From assembly GCA_023055425.1 (NCBI GenBank), contig JALGPY010000003.1, forward strand, positions 52,437,891-52,501,890: a stretch of DNA of 64,000 nucleotides. The letters are read 5' to 3'. The translations under genes were made by a program, and so were the position numbers. The notes beneath the pieces are model-generated. The model made no database searches, had not been told where the DNA came from, and saw only the letters and a program-made list of their open reading frames with translations. Below, piece after piece: positions 24,629-34,982 of this stretch (positions within the stretch are counted from its first letter, which is position 1; every line of letters begins with the position of its first letter). This DNA comes from Linanthus parryae (taxonomy: Eukaryota; Streptophyta; Magnoliopsida; Ericales; Polemoniaceae).

Positions 24629-26164
24629 TATAGGGTTTTGATCATGGATACGCAGCGGAAAAACATATTTTACCCATGCAATACCCTCCAAGGATCACAT
24701 GACAAGAGACATAACGATGGTAAGGGAAGAAGTCAAGTTACACACCTTAAGGTTTCTCCTGTGATGACTTGTAACGTGAATTGCGTCACGTCTCTACGGT
24801 TGACCCACGCCTAGAGGTGAGATCTAGATCCTCCAACTCCTTGTGCTAGCTAGGAAGAATGGAAGAGGAAGAAGGAATCGCGCAACAATGGAGCACCAAA
24901 GGTGGGGCGGCTCCCTTCATGGCCGACGGGTAGGGGGGCGGTCCCAAGGGGGTGTTCGGCCCTTGCTTGGGAATTGGTCTCTGTCCTTTGCTTTATTCTC
25001 TCGTACTCTATCATACAGATGTGTGGTGTGTAGAGAGAAAAATATGCTAGGAGTGTTCTTTATATAGTCCAACAACTCATTGTCCTACTACATAAAGAAC
25101 CCCTCTCCTAATCCTACTAAAATAAGAATTAGTCCCTTTTGCAAACTAGTCCTAATCATGTCCTTACATTGATTAGTTCTTTTTGAAAATTAATCATAAT
25201 CGTGTCTCTACATGAATTAGTCCACCTTTGGCAAATCCTAATCATGTCTATACATGGATTAGTCCAACTTGCATATTAGTCCTACTAAGTTAGCAAGTTG
25301 TTGCGATTTGATCCTTCTAATTAATTAATTAATTAATTAATTCCCAAATCTATTTCACTCCTATATGGCGTGTGACCACATAGGTTCTGTTTAGTTGGTA
25401 GTAACAATTTACTTATATGGAGCGGCCTCTAGCAAGACATCCATTCTAGCCAACAAATAGAGTAGTCATCATGACAAACCTTGTGCACGTAATTTTCTCA
25501 TCCCTTTGTCCCCATATACGGATTGGACACGAGACATACAAGTCACACTCGTATATCCAATCCATAGTTTCTCGATCCTGGGAATAGCCTTATTCGTGCA
25601 AATAATATCAATATCCCATATTGATTTATTTGAGTCTGGCCAGACATTTTATAAGCACTATCCCTCGAGTGGCCTAGGATATTTGCTCCCTTTATGTGGG
25701 AGGGACAAATTCTATCTAGGTCCACTACGATCTCTAAGCTTGATTCTTATTGTATCCAGTACTCGCCTTTATAGCTACCCAGTTACGGTGTAGCGTTTGA
25801 CGTTACCAAAATCACAATAATCCACAACTAGAACATCTAGTGACTTCAAGTCTAAGGATGACGATACCGTTGCACCGCGAGAAGCGCTTGTGACTAGCCT
25901 TCTCGGAGATGGTTCAATCCAGTATGCCATTAATCCTAATGCATACCCATGTGTTGAATCATGATATCTCCATATCAATCCAACCCATACTAGTCTATAG
26001 ATGATTGTCAATCATTATAACCGAATAGGGATATTTAAGAATATAACACTTATATTCTAAGGACTTCATTCATGTTAACATATCTCCATATCGATAACAT
26101 AATGAATTGTAAATCCATATATTTGTCACAATAAATTGATTGCCTCTAGGGCACAATTCCAACA
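24629..26164 (-). repeat. Element C LTR, right (5' LTR)
   Basis: Begins TATAGGGTTTTGATCATGG (changed from TGTAGGG) and ends GGGCACAATTCCAACA. It pairs with 9368-10884; the two differ more than the LTR pairs of A or B, in line with C being older than A. Confidence 0.9.
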
Positions 26165-26600
26165 TTAATAGCATACATGTTGCTTATGCACATAAGCTTC
26201 TCTCTGTTCTTTTACTTCAGAGGTTTCTCCATCAAGCCATGGGAAATAATATCCCTCCTCTGGCATAAACAAAAAGAATAAAATCCTTTTCCTTTATCAG
26301 TGATCTCTAGTTTCTTTTACGGATTAGTATCAGCAATATCTATATGTAACTTCGAAGATTCATCTACGGAAGGACCACCTCATTAAAGGTTAAGGATATC
26401 TTGGTCTTGCTCCCGACAACCTCCTAATTCAGAACATATACCTTCTAGTGCCATTTAGGGGTTCCAAACTTTGCATTCCTCGCACATCAATGAGTGACTT
26501 TCTTATTTGGAATTACATGCAGGAGGACTTTATGCGCACTTTGAATGCGATAAACTGCATTCCTTTCCCAGTTTTGTCTAGTAAACCACTGAAAATAAAA
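26165..26600 (-). pseudogene. Inverted gene duplication, left arm, 5' part
   Basis: On the minus strand this holds the upstream part of the unidentified gene fragment. An exon-like frame after a TTTTCAG acceptor near 26588 reads NWERNAVYRIQSAHKVLLH and then VIPNKKVTH before a stop. Further on (about 26220-26260) the frame has EEGYYF-like text followed by EREAYVHKQHV-like text that matches the right copy. Element C separates it from 8503-9367, element D lies just to the right. The family is not recognised; stops and indels make it a pseudogene. Confidence 0.6.
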
Positions 26601-26601
26601 T

Positions 26602-26630
26602 CTATATGTTTGAATTAGCAGGTTGTTGGG
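26602..26630 (+). pseudogene. Inverted gene duplication, right arm, first part
   Basis: The 29 bases TATATGTTTGAATTAGC...TTGGG match, in the opposite direction, the left arm near 26425-26450. They are cut off from the rest of the right arm by element D. The centre of the inverted duplication is therefore at about 26600. Confidence 0.65.
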
Positions 26631-27936
26631 TGAAGGTCAAGTTGTGAAAGACTTGAAATAGCTCAGCTATTTGAAGGTCTTGAAGCAGCTTCCAAAGCCT
26701 TCAATCAGTTTCAGAGGCTTGAAAATAGTTTAGCTAATTTCAAGGCCTTGAAACTGGATTCAAAGCCTTGAAACTGCTTAACCTGTATACACGCTCTCAG
26801 GGGGAGTTTTCTGCAAACTCTCTGAGTTGATTTACCTTCTCTCTTTCATATTCTTGATTTGTTTTTGTTAGATGATGAAAGAATTTTTTTTAAATGTTTT
26901 CAATCATAATATATCATCTATTTGACCATGATAATGCAGGAAATTTTGTTTCTAAGTATTGCTGGATTGTTTCCTAAACTGAATTGCTGCAGATTTGGAA
27001 ATACTTGGACACTTTGATCATGTGATTAATCAGACGTGTATGACAGCTTCTCATGGTGTTTAAATGAAATAACAACAATATCTCTGAAGATTGTGATAAT
27101 CCAACCGTTGGAGAAGATTTCAAAGTACTCAAACTCTGTTGCCTACAAAATAGGAAGGTTGTTGCTGAAAATCATGGGAGATTTGCAGAGCTGTGTGAAG
27201 TTTTAATAGAGCTCTAATTCGAAGCACCAAGACACAACACTCAACGGGCAAAAACAGAGAAAATATTCTGGATTGACAAGCATCAAAGAAGTTTTTCATT
27301 CTTCCAATCCATTTACAGAAGTTCACTGCATTTTCACTGCAGTTTTTCAACTCTTAGTGTTCTTCTGTACTTAGCTATATTGGTAGACCAGTTTTGTATT
27401 TTATCTACATCTATTCTCAAGGATTGTTCAAGGTGAACAATAGAGAATTCTTAGTTAATCAGCTAGCTATAGCAGGTACTAGACAGGTTAGGGAAAACCA
27501 CAACCTGTAACAGAGTAAGGGAACTCCCTGGGCTTGAGTTATAGGGCTTAGCTTTTGATTAATAAGAATTGAGTTGAAAATCCTGCAAGGATGTAATCCC
27601 TGAGGTAGAGACGTAGGTCCAAGTGGACTGAACTCTATAAATCACTTGTCTTCTGCATTTTCAGTTCATTCCTTTTCATAGATTTTGCAGCACACAAAAA
27701 CTGTTTATTTTTCAAGGGTTTGAACTTGTTTTCAAGGCCTTGAAAAAGGCATACTTGCTTCACTCGGTCTGCATTCTTTTCAAAGGCTTGAACTAGCTTT
27801 CAAGGCCTTGAAGTTCATTGTTTCCACATGTTTTCATATTCCTAGCAAGTTTTGCAAAAAGTTGGCATACTCTATTCAACCACCCCCCCTTCTAGAGTAT
27901 CTTAGCTGCATAAACATCTTCTTACTCACACTTTCA
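26631..27936 (+). repeat. Element D 5' LTR
   Basis: From TGAAGGTCAAGTTG to TACTCACACTTTCA, 1,306 bp. Contains the exact palindrome TTCAAGGCCTTGAA at 26739, 27731 and 27799 plus near-copies. It has one additional repeat unit near 26739-26775 that the 3' LTR lacks. A run of C (CCACCCCCCCTTC) stands near the end. Confidence 0.9.
27636..27642 (+). promoter_or_regulatory. TATA box of element D 5' LTR
   Basis: CTCTATAAATCAC, about 300 bp before the LTR end; the same motif is in the 3' LTR near 35977. Promoter role inferred from position only. Confidence 0.5.
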
Positions 27937-27950
27937 ATTGGTATCAGAGC
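27937..27950 (+). other. Primer binding site of element D
   Basis: ATTGGTATCAGAGC, complementary to initiator tRNA-Met, directly after the 5' LTR. Confidence 0.92.
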
Positions 27951-27986
27951 TTGTATCACTGTATAAGATTTAACCATATGGTCATC

Positions 27987-29431
27987 ATGAGTAGTGCAGG
28001 TGATGGTGGTTTTTCACAGGGCAGAGCTACTAACAGACCTCCTCTATTCTGTGGAGAAAATTTTGCTCACTGGAAAGCTCTCATGAAAATGTTCATTATT
28101 GATCAAGATCTAGAGCTCTGGACCATTATCCAAAATGGACCAGATACTTTCTAAACAGAGAAAGATGGGATCAGAACTCCCAAAATAGAAGACTCACTTT
28201 CCTATTCTAAATTAGAGTAATTTTCTAATAACTACAAGGCTATTAACATTTTGTATTGTGCTTTGAGTACATATGAATTCAACAGGATCTCTTGATGCAC
28301 AACTGCTAAAGAAATCTGGGATAAACTTGTGGTTACCTTTGAGGGAACCATTCAAGTCAAGCAAACAAGGATCAACATTTATCTCAGACAATATGAGCTG
28401 TTCAAGATGAATGCAGATGAGTCCATCAGAGACATGTTCAAGAGGTTCACTGATATGTTCAACAACCTTGACTCACTGCGAAAACATTTTTCCAATGAAG
28501 AAAAGGTGAGTAAAATTCTCAGATGTCTTCCAAAGGCAAAATGGGAACCAAAAACCACAGCCATTGAAGAAGCTCAGAATCTCTCAACTTTACAACTTGT
28601 TGACCTACAAGGGAAGCTCTTGACACATGAGATATCTATGAATGAAGTTGATGGAAAAGTTCCAGATGGTGCCAAGAACTTAGCTCTCAAAGCCAAAGAG
28701 AATGAGAGAATACAAAGCCTTGAAATTGAGGATGGTGATGATGAAGATCCAATTGCCTTAATTTCCAAAGCCTTGACAAGGATTCTCAAAATAAAGAAAA
28801 CTTTGGAAAGAAAGACTTCAACAGAGAAAGGCATATATCATCCAGCATAAAGGACTACAAAGGTAAGCCCTCTTCACAGAACTAGTCAAAAGTTATGAAT
28901 TGCTTTGAGTGTGGTGATGTAGGACACTTGATAAGAGATTGTCCACATAAAAAGAGCAAGAACTCTCAAAAGAAAGATCATGACAGAAGAAAGAAAGCCA
29001 TGATAGCTTCATGGAGTGATTCAGATAGCTCTAGTGAATCTGAATTTGAGGGAGAACATGCCAACCTATGCTTCATGGCCAAGCATGATGAAAGTTCTGA
29101 AAAGAACATTGAGGTAATGGTAAATTGTCTTATTTCAAAACCAAAAGAAGCTCTTTCAGAATATCTCATAACAATGCTTTTAAATGAGGAAGATTATCTG
29201 AAAGAGATCAGGCTTTTGAAAGAAAAAGTTCATGAGCAAGTAAAAGAAAACTTACAACTTGCTTGCCTAAATCAGAATCTTGAAATCTCTCAGAAGAAAG
29301 CTGACAGTGATTTCAAGGCCTTGAAAACCAGTTTCAAAGCCTTGAAAACACAAGTCAAGGAAGTAGTCACTGAGAACTCCTCAGTGAGGGACAACCTTGT
29401 TAATCTAAGACATCAGGTTGATGAATTATAG
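27987..29431 (+). pseudogene. Element D gag
   Basis: Gag starts at ATG 27987 (MSSAGDGGFSQGRATNRPPL, then FCGENFAHWKALMKMF), the standard entry of plant copia Gag. The helical UBN2-type domain runs through 28329-28850 (MNADESIRDMFKRFTDMFNN). The CCHC knuckle CFECGDVGHLIRDC is at 28901-28942, followed by a coiled-coil-like region with FKALK repeats encoded by the palindrome. Stops at 28152, about 28218 and 28291, a frameshift between 28850 and 28895, and a TAG at 29429 inactivate it. An upstream ATG at 27951 is less likely because it lies right at the primer site. Confidence 0.88.
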
Positions 29432-30055
29432 AAACAAAAGACTACACTTACTGAGAAACTTCAAGAATCTGAATTGGTCAAATTCAAGCTTGCAGGATCA
29501 GAACACAAGTTGAACTTGATTCTTGGAGGAAGTTCACAGTCTGTTCACAAAACAGGTATTGGATTCAATCCAAACTCTCCAAGAAGGAACAATACTAGAT
29601 TTGTGAAAGTTGGAAACAAAACTTCTCCTACTTGTCATTATTGCTGCAAAACTGGTCATTATAAGATGACTTGTCCTTTTAGAAGAAGAGACTCTCACAT
29701 AATGAGGAACACTTTCCCTTTTCAACTCAGTGGACAAGTTAAACAAATTTGGGTTCCTAAATGGATTAGGCCACCTAACATGGTTGATCCTGATTATGAA
29801 TCCAAATTCCACACTTGGTCTAACAGCTGGGTAAGGCAGTGGTTGCCCAAGACACATGATTGGAAAGAGATCTCTTTTCTCAGAATTGAAGGAGCAATCA
29901 GAAGGTTCAATAACACTTGGTGACAAAGGTAAATGCAATATTCTTGATATTGGAAAAGTTGGTACAAATTCTGAAAACTCTATTTCTGATGTATATCTGG
30001 TTGCAGATTTGAAATTTTCAAGTTCAAAGAAGATGAAATTTTCAAAGCCTGTGCT
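29432..30055 (+). pseudogene. Element D second zinc knuckle and protease remnant
   Basis: Same frame as the preceding Gag after the TAG at 29429. A second CCHC knuckle, CHYCCKTGHYKMTC, is at about 29632-29673, followed by WVPKWI, typical of Sirevirus-like polyproteins. The protease active site appears near 29830-29860 in another frame as GSGC-PRHM, so the catalytic Asp of the D-S-G motif is replaced by Gly. The match ends at VADLK near 30015 and jumps to the end of the pre-integrase domain, which shows a deletion of several hundred bases. Confidence 0.75.
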
Positions 30056-31135
30056 CAAGGCACGCAGACCAGAAGTTCCTTCAAGCCAAATAAGTTTGTA
30101 AGTACAACTAGACCTATTGAATTGCTTCATATGGATCTCTGTGGTCCTATGAGAACTCCTACTCCAAAACGTAAAAGGTATATGCTATTTGTTGTAAATG
30201 ATTTTTCTAGATATACTTGGGTTACGTTTCTCAAAGATAAATCGAAGCCCCCATCTGAATTTTCAAATCTTTGCAAATAACTTCAAAAATTGAAAAAACC
30301 TACATGTAGCTTCAATCAGAAGTATTCATGGTAGTGAATTTGATAAGTCAGACTTTGATTTATTCTATGATAAGCATGGTACTTCTCCCAACTATTATGC
30401 TCCAAGAACCCCTCAACAGAATGGTGTTGTTGAAAGAAAGAACAAGACTCTTGAAGATATGTCAAGAACAATGCTTCTTGAGAACAAGTTGTCAAAGCAT
30501 TATTGGGCAGAAGCTGTGAATACAGCAAATTATATTTTGAACAGGATCAGACCTATTCTGAAGAAGACCCCCTATAAACTAATCAAAGGGAGGAAGCCAA
30601 ATATTTCATACTTCAGACACTTTGGATGTACTTGTTTTATCCACAACAATGGAAAAGACAATCTTGGTAAGTTTGATGCAAGAAGTGATGAAGGTATATT
30701 TCTTGGTTACTCTCTGAATAGCAAAGCTTATAGAGTCGACAATAAAAGAACCAAACTGGTTGAAGAGAGCATTCATGTTATTTTTGATGAAATGTATGAT
30801 GGTTCTATTAGTGAATGTTTTGAATACTTGAATTTGAACAAGCATGAATCAGAGGAAGAGACTGAGAATTCACTAGGATTCAAGAAAGGCTCAGAAGAAA
30901 ATAGAAGACATTTTCAAGACCTTGAAAAAGGTGCTCAAGGCCTTGAAATTAATTCTCAAAGCTATGAAAAGATGATCAGAAGGATTCAAGTGACAAAGCC
31001 ACTACTTCAAGACCAGAGAAGATCTATGGAGAGCCTGAACCATGGTCTCCAGGAAAAAGATTCAAATATCTCTCATCCCATCCAGCTGATAATATCATAT
31101 CAAATCCCACCACTGGTACACAAACTAGATCACAT
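30056..31135 (+). pseudogene. Element D integrase
   Basis: Integrase inserts element DNA in the host genome. The core begins at ELLHMDLCGPM (first Asp, about 30120), continues with NDFSRYTWV, and has HGSEFD where the second Asp should precede HG but is Ile (IRSIHG, about 30330). NGVVERKNKTL provides the Glu. A frame from 30459 to 31139 stays open across the C-terminal part (FGCTCFIHN, EGIFLGYS). Stops and frame changes occur between 30270 and 30459. With the second Asp missing, the enzyme would be inactive. Confidence 0.85.
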
Positions 31136-32713
31136 TTGAAGAATTTATGTGCTTTTAATGCCTTTATTTCTCTTGTAGAACCAAGAAATGTGAAAGAAGC
31201 TTTACAAGAAGCAGACTGGATCATTTCTATGCAAAGTGAACTCAATGAGTTTGAAAGGAATAAGGTTTGGAACCTGGTTCCTCCACCTAAAAACCAGTCT
31301 GTCATTGGTACCAGATGGGTATTCAGAAATAAGTTGGATGAAAGTGGAAATGTGATCAGAAACAAAGCAAGGTTAGTTGCTCAAGGTTACAATCACGAAG
31401 AAGGTATTGATTATGATGAAACTTTTTCTCTAGTTGCCAGGTTAGAAGCAATTAGAATTTTGCTTGCTTTTGCATCTTACAAGAACATGAAACTGTTTCA
31501 AATGGATGTGAAGCGTGCTTTCTTGAATGGTTATTTACAAGAAGAAGTTTATGTTGCACAACCACCTGTTTTTAAAAATGATAAGTTTCCAGATCATGTT
31601 TACAAACTTGACAAAGCTCTTTATGGTTTGAAACAAGCTCCAAGAGCTTGGTGTGAAATATTAACAAAAATCTTACTTGAAAATGATTTCAAAAGATGTT
31701 TAGTAGACAAGACTCTTTTCATTAAGACTCATGAGAAAGATTTACTTGTAGTTCAGATATATGTTTATGATATATTGTTTGGAGCTACTAATGATCAATT
31801 GTGCAAAGAATTCTCAAGTATTATGAGCAGGGAATTTCAAATGAGCATGATGGGAGAGTTGAACTTCTTCCTAGTACTTCAAATACATCAATTGAAAAAG
31901 AGCATATTTCTGGATCAAAGCAAGTACACAAGAGACTTACTAAAAAAATATAGCATGGCTCAATGTAAGGAAGCCAAGACTCGTATGAGCTCTACACTAT
32001 CCTTAGACAAGGATGAATCTGGTAAGAGTGTCAATGTAAAAGAGTATAGAGGCATGATTGGATCATTACTCTATCTGATAGCAAGCAGACTAGATATTAT
32101 TATTAGTGTGTGTATGTGTGCTAGATTTCAAGCTGATCTAAAATAATCACACTTGACTGCTGTGAAGAGAATATTCAGATATCTCAATGGTACCAAAGAC
32201 TTAGGGATTTGGTATCCAAGACATTTTAACTTCTCTTTACATGGATTTTCAGATGCTGACTTTGAAGGTTACAAGGTTGATAGGAAAAGTACTTCAGGAA
32301 CTTGCCAATTCATGGGATCATCCTTGATTAGTTGGCACTCCAAGAAAAAGAATTCAATTGCTATATCAACAAATGAAGATGTATATATTGCTGCAGGAGC
32401 ATGTTGCTCACAAGTTTTATGGATTTCTCAACAGCTAAGAGACCTTGGATTTGACTTCAGAGGCATAGCCATTAAATGTGACAACACTAGTGCAATTTCA
32501 ATTACAAAGAATCCAGTGTAACACTCAAGAACCAAGCACATTGACGTCAGACACCACTTCATCAGAGATCATGCTGAGAAAGATGATATTGTTCTTGAAT
32601 TTGTTGCTAATAACATGCAAATTGAAGATATCTTCACTAAACCATTAACAGATGAAAGGTTCTCAGCTCTAAGATTGGAATTGGGAATGCTAAACATAGA
32701 TGCATTGGTTTAG
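31136..32713 (+). pseudogene. Element D reverse transcriptase and RNase H
   Basis: One frame of 526 codons broken by two in-frame stops (32144-32146 and 32519-32521). RT motifs: RWVFRNKLDESG, NKARLVAQGYNHEEGIDYDE, FQMDVKRAFLNG (motif A Asp), ALYGLKQAPRAW, and YVYD at about 31765 in place of the catalytic YVDD. RNase H has FSDADFEG (first Asp) and ends DIFTKPLTDERFSALRLELG. It closes at TAG 32711-32713, immediately before a G-rich run. Loss of one catalytic Asp and the stops mark it as dead. Confidence 0.92.
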
Positions 32714-33169
32714 GGGGGGCATCAGGTAAGACAGGTAATCTTTATGTGTTTCAAAAGGTTTGAACTGAGTTTCAAAGCCTTGAAAATCAGTTCAAAGCCT
32801 TGAGCTTTACTTTTTGCAGCGTTACAGTATTTCAAGACCTTGAAAGCCTTTTCAAAGCCTTGAAAATAAGTCTGCTACACTGATGGTCAATAATCTTGGA
32901 TCATTCTGTGTTGGGTGATATCTCTGTTGATATTTGCCTAATATAGCACCTACCCTTTTCAAAAATATGTTTTAGCCAAAAATATTATTAGTATATTCTA
33001 CTTTCCAACGTCATACATGTTTTGAAATCTCTCTGATCATTGCAAATCTTTTGAGAATCAGAGAGATACTAGTTTCCTTTTGAAACTCAAAATCTTTCAG
33101 TATTTATCTTCTTCTCTTCTCCTTCATTCCGTATCACTCCATCTCTCTCTATTCTTCTCCCAAACCCTA
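32714..33169 (+). other. Element D spacer between pol and ORF3
   Basis: 456 bp without a supported frame. It opens with GGGGGGG just after the pol stop and holds a dense cluster of palindrome variants (TTCAAAGCCTTGAA, TTCAAGACCTTGAA) at about 32755-32870. The same spacer is in G at 52854-53308, but with fewer and more decayed copies. It ends in a CT-rich leader just before the ORF3 ATG, possibly a splice acceptor region for a subgenomic RNA (inference). Confidence 0.7.
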
Positions 33170-34682
33170 ATGAGCACAAGGAGAGCTTCAGATAGAATCA
33201 AGATGGATGGAGGTTCGAAACCAGTCTCAGAGAAGAAAAGAAAAGCAGCAGTGGAAGAGGTTCAAGAAGTAAGTGGAGACTCTAGCTCCAGAACTCCTAG
33301 TGCAGAGGCAGTCCAAGATCTTCCTCCACCAAAGAAGAAGGTCAAGAAGGTTACAACCTCCTCCTCAGAAAAGCAAAAGAAGCAGAAAGCTGTTACAGAA
33401 AAGCAACAAGAAACAGAGCCTACCAGTTCAAAGAAGGTGAAGAAGAAAGCAACTCAGGCAAAAAAGGGGAAAGGAAAGGTGACAAAAGCACAACCAGAAT
33501 GACAATTGGAGAAGACACTGCAGATCTATTCTCAAGTCTCAACAAAGAACACATCACTTGATGAGACTTGGTTTGTCTCAAACATCTCTAAAGGTCAGTG
33601 GTTAGATGGTTTTGCTTCAAGATCTATTGGTTTCTGCAGTTTGGTTAATAAGCATGTGCTGGAACACTTGAAACTTAAGTGCATCTCTTTGTTGAAGAAG
33701 AGTTCTTTGTGGTATATGCTGAATCCTAGAGAATTAGCCTACCCTAGTCTCACCAGAATCTTCTACCTAAACTTGACCCAAGTTAAGAGAACTGCACACT
33801 TGGTGATCAAATCTAAAGTTGCTAGGATACAAATTGAATTGGATCACTCTGAGTTTACCAATGTGTTAGGGTGTCCAAAGAGTTATGATACTAGCAACCA
33901 TCCACCAAAGTCAGAAACCCTGAAGCTAGCCAAAGAAGATTTCTTTCTTCGAAACATCTCAACCTCAGCCAAACAGTTAACACATCTGTGTTGAATGTTG
34001 AAGCCAAAGTTCTTCATACTATAATGGTTAGATGTGTCTTTCCTAGAGAGAAATCTAGGGAATTGGTGACAGAGAGAATGGTGCACATCATGTATCTGGT
34101 TATGCATGGATATGAGATTGATCTTCCAAAACTAGTGATTGAACACATGCTCTTTAGCCTTACCAGTAAGAGGATTCACTCTCTACCCTATGCAAACTTG
34201 CTCATTTTTTTCTTTGAACATTTTGAGATTCCAACTACTGGAGAGGAATCAGTCACATCTGGTTTTGGGGTACTCAATGAGAAAGCCTTTGAGAATATTG
34301 GATTTTTAAAGACCAAAGAGAAAGTTTGGAAACTTTACTCATACTTGACTGAAGCAGAACAAGGTACAAATAAAGGAGACTCAGACAAGCATTTTCCGAG
34401 TGAGCATTCAGACCAGGAAGAAGTTACTCCAGTTTTAGACAAGGGAAAGTAGGTAGAAGTTCAGGCATCACAGGGAGAAGGTAAAGCCAATAGCTCTGAC
34501 TCAGATGCACTGCTGATCACCTTGAAGAAGAAAAATAAATCTCCAAAGGCTGCTACAAAGGACAAGACTTAAAGGTAACCATTGCTAGTGAAGAGGAACA
34601 GGAAGTGCAGGACAAGTCTGATGCAGAAGAGAGTGAGAAAGATGAAGGAGATCAAGCTGCAGATGAAGATTATACCACTTAA
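33170..34682 (+). pseudogene. Element D ORF3, post-pol (env-position) protein
   Basis: Third coding region after pol, not part of Gag-Pol. It begins MSTRRASDRIKMDGGSKPVS with a highly basic lysine-rich N-terminus (about 110 residues, nuclear-signal-like, KKKVKKV), then a folded middle part (about 33530-34300; DETWFVSNISKGQWL, LVIEHMLFSLTSKRIHSLPY) that resembles the core of so-called putative plant transposon proteins, then an acidic C-terminus ending DEDYTT at 34680-34682. A TGA at 33500, a frameshift near 33990, and stops near 34450 and 34570 break it. I see no membrane segment or signal peptide, so an envelope role is not supported. Start chosen because G has the same ATG context (CCAAACCCTAATGAGCAC). 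Confidence 0.7.
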
Positions 34683-34971
34683 TCTTGCCTACTCTTTCTT
34701 TCCCATTCTTCAAAGTTTTTCTTTTATGTTTTCAAAATTTTCCAGACACTTGATCCAACATCTTCTATCTTTTTGATGAAAGTCAAAAAGGGGGAGAAAT
34801 TCGAGGTTTTTAGTTGTTTTATTTTTAGGTTTATTTGCTGAACTGTTTAAGTTTTTGCTGGTATCATGAATAATTTGGATCTTCTTGGAAATACTGTGTT
34901 ATAAATTATGAACTAATCAATTTATTTTGAAGAGACTAAGGACCAAACAGAATTTGGTTTTGTCTTTCATC

Positions 34972-34981
34972 AAGGGGGAGA
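34972..34981 (+). other. Polypurine tract of element D
   Basis: AAGGGGGAGA directly before the 3' LTR. A similar AAAGGGGGAGAAA stands earlier at about 34786, near the end of ORF3, and may be an additional tract. Confidence 0.85.
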
Positions 34982-34982
34982 T

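Larger units (their letters stand above)
9368..26164 (-). mobile_element. Element C, Angela-like copia retrotransposon (nested host)
   Basis: Old copia element on the minus strand with LTRs at 9368-10884 and 24629-26164. Flanking 5-mers are GTAAT (9363-9367) and TTAAT (26165-26169), a duplication with one change. The undisturbed sequence of the target is visible in the other arm of the inverted duplication near 36505-36520. C is interrupted by element A with its duplication and by a hAT-like element; without them it is about 7.5 kb, shorter than A and B because of deletions in gag and pol. Its coding part is heavily degraded. Confidence 0.9.

Noticed and set aside
33170..34682. Envelope gene in element D
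   Set aside because: Position fits, but the protein is highly charged, has no signal peptide or membrane segment, and resembles putative plant transposon proteins instead.
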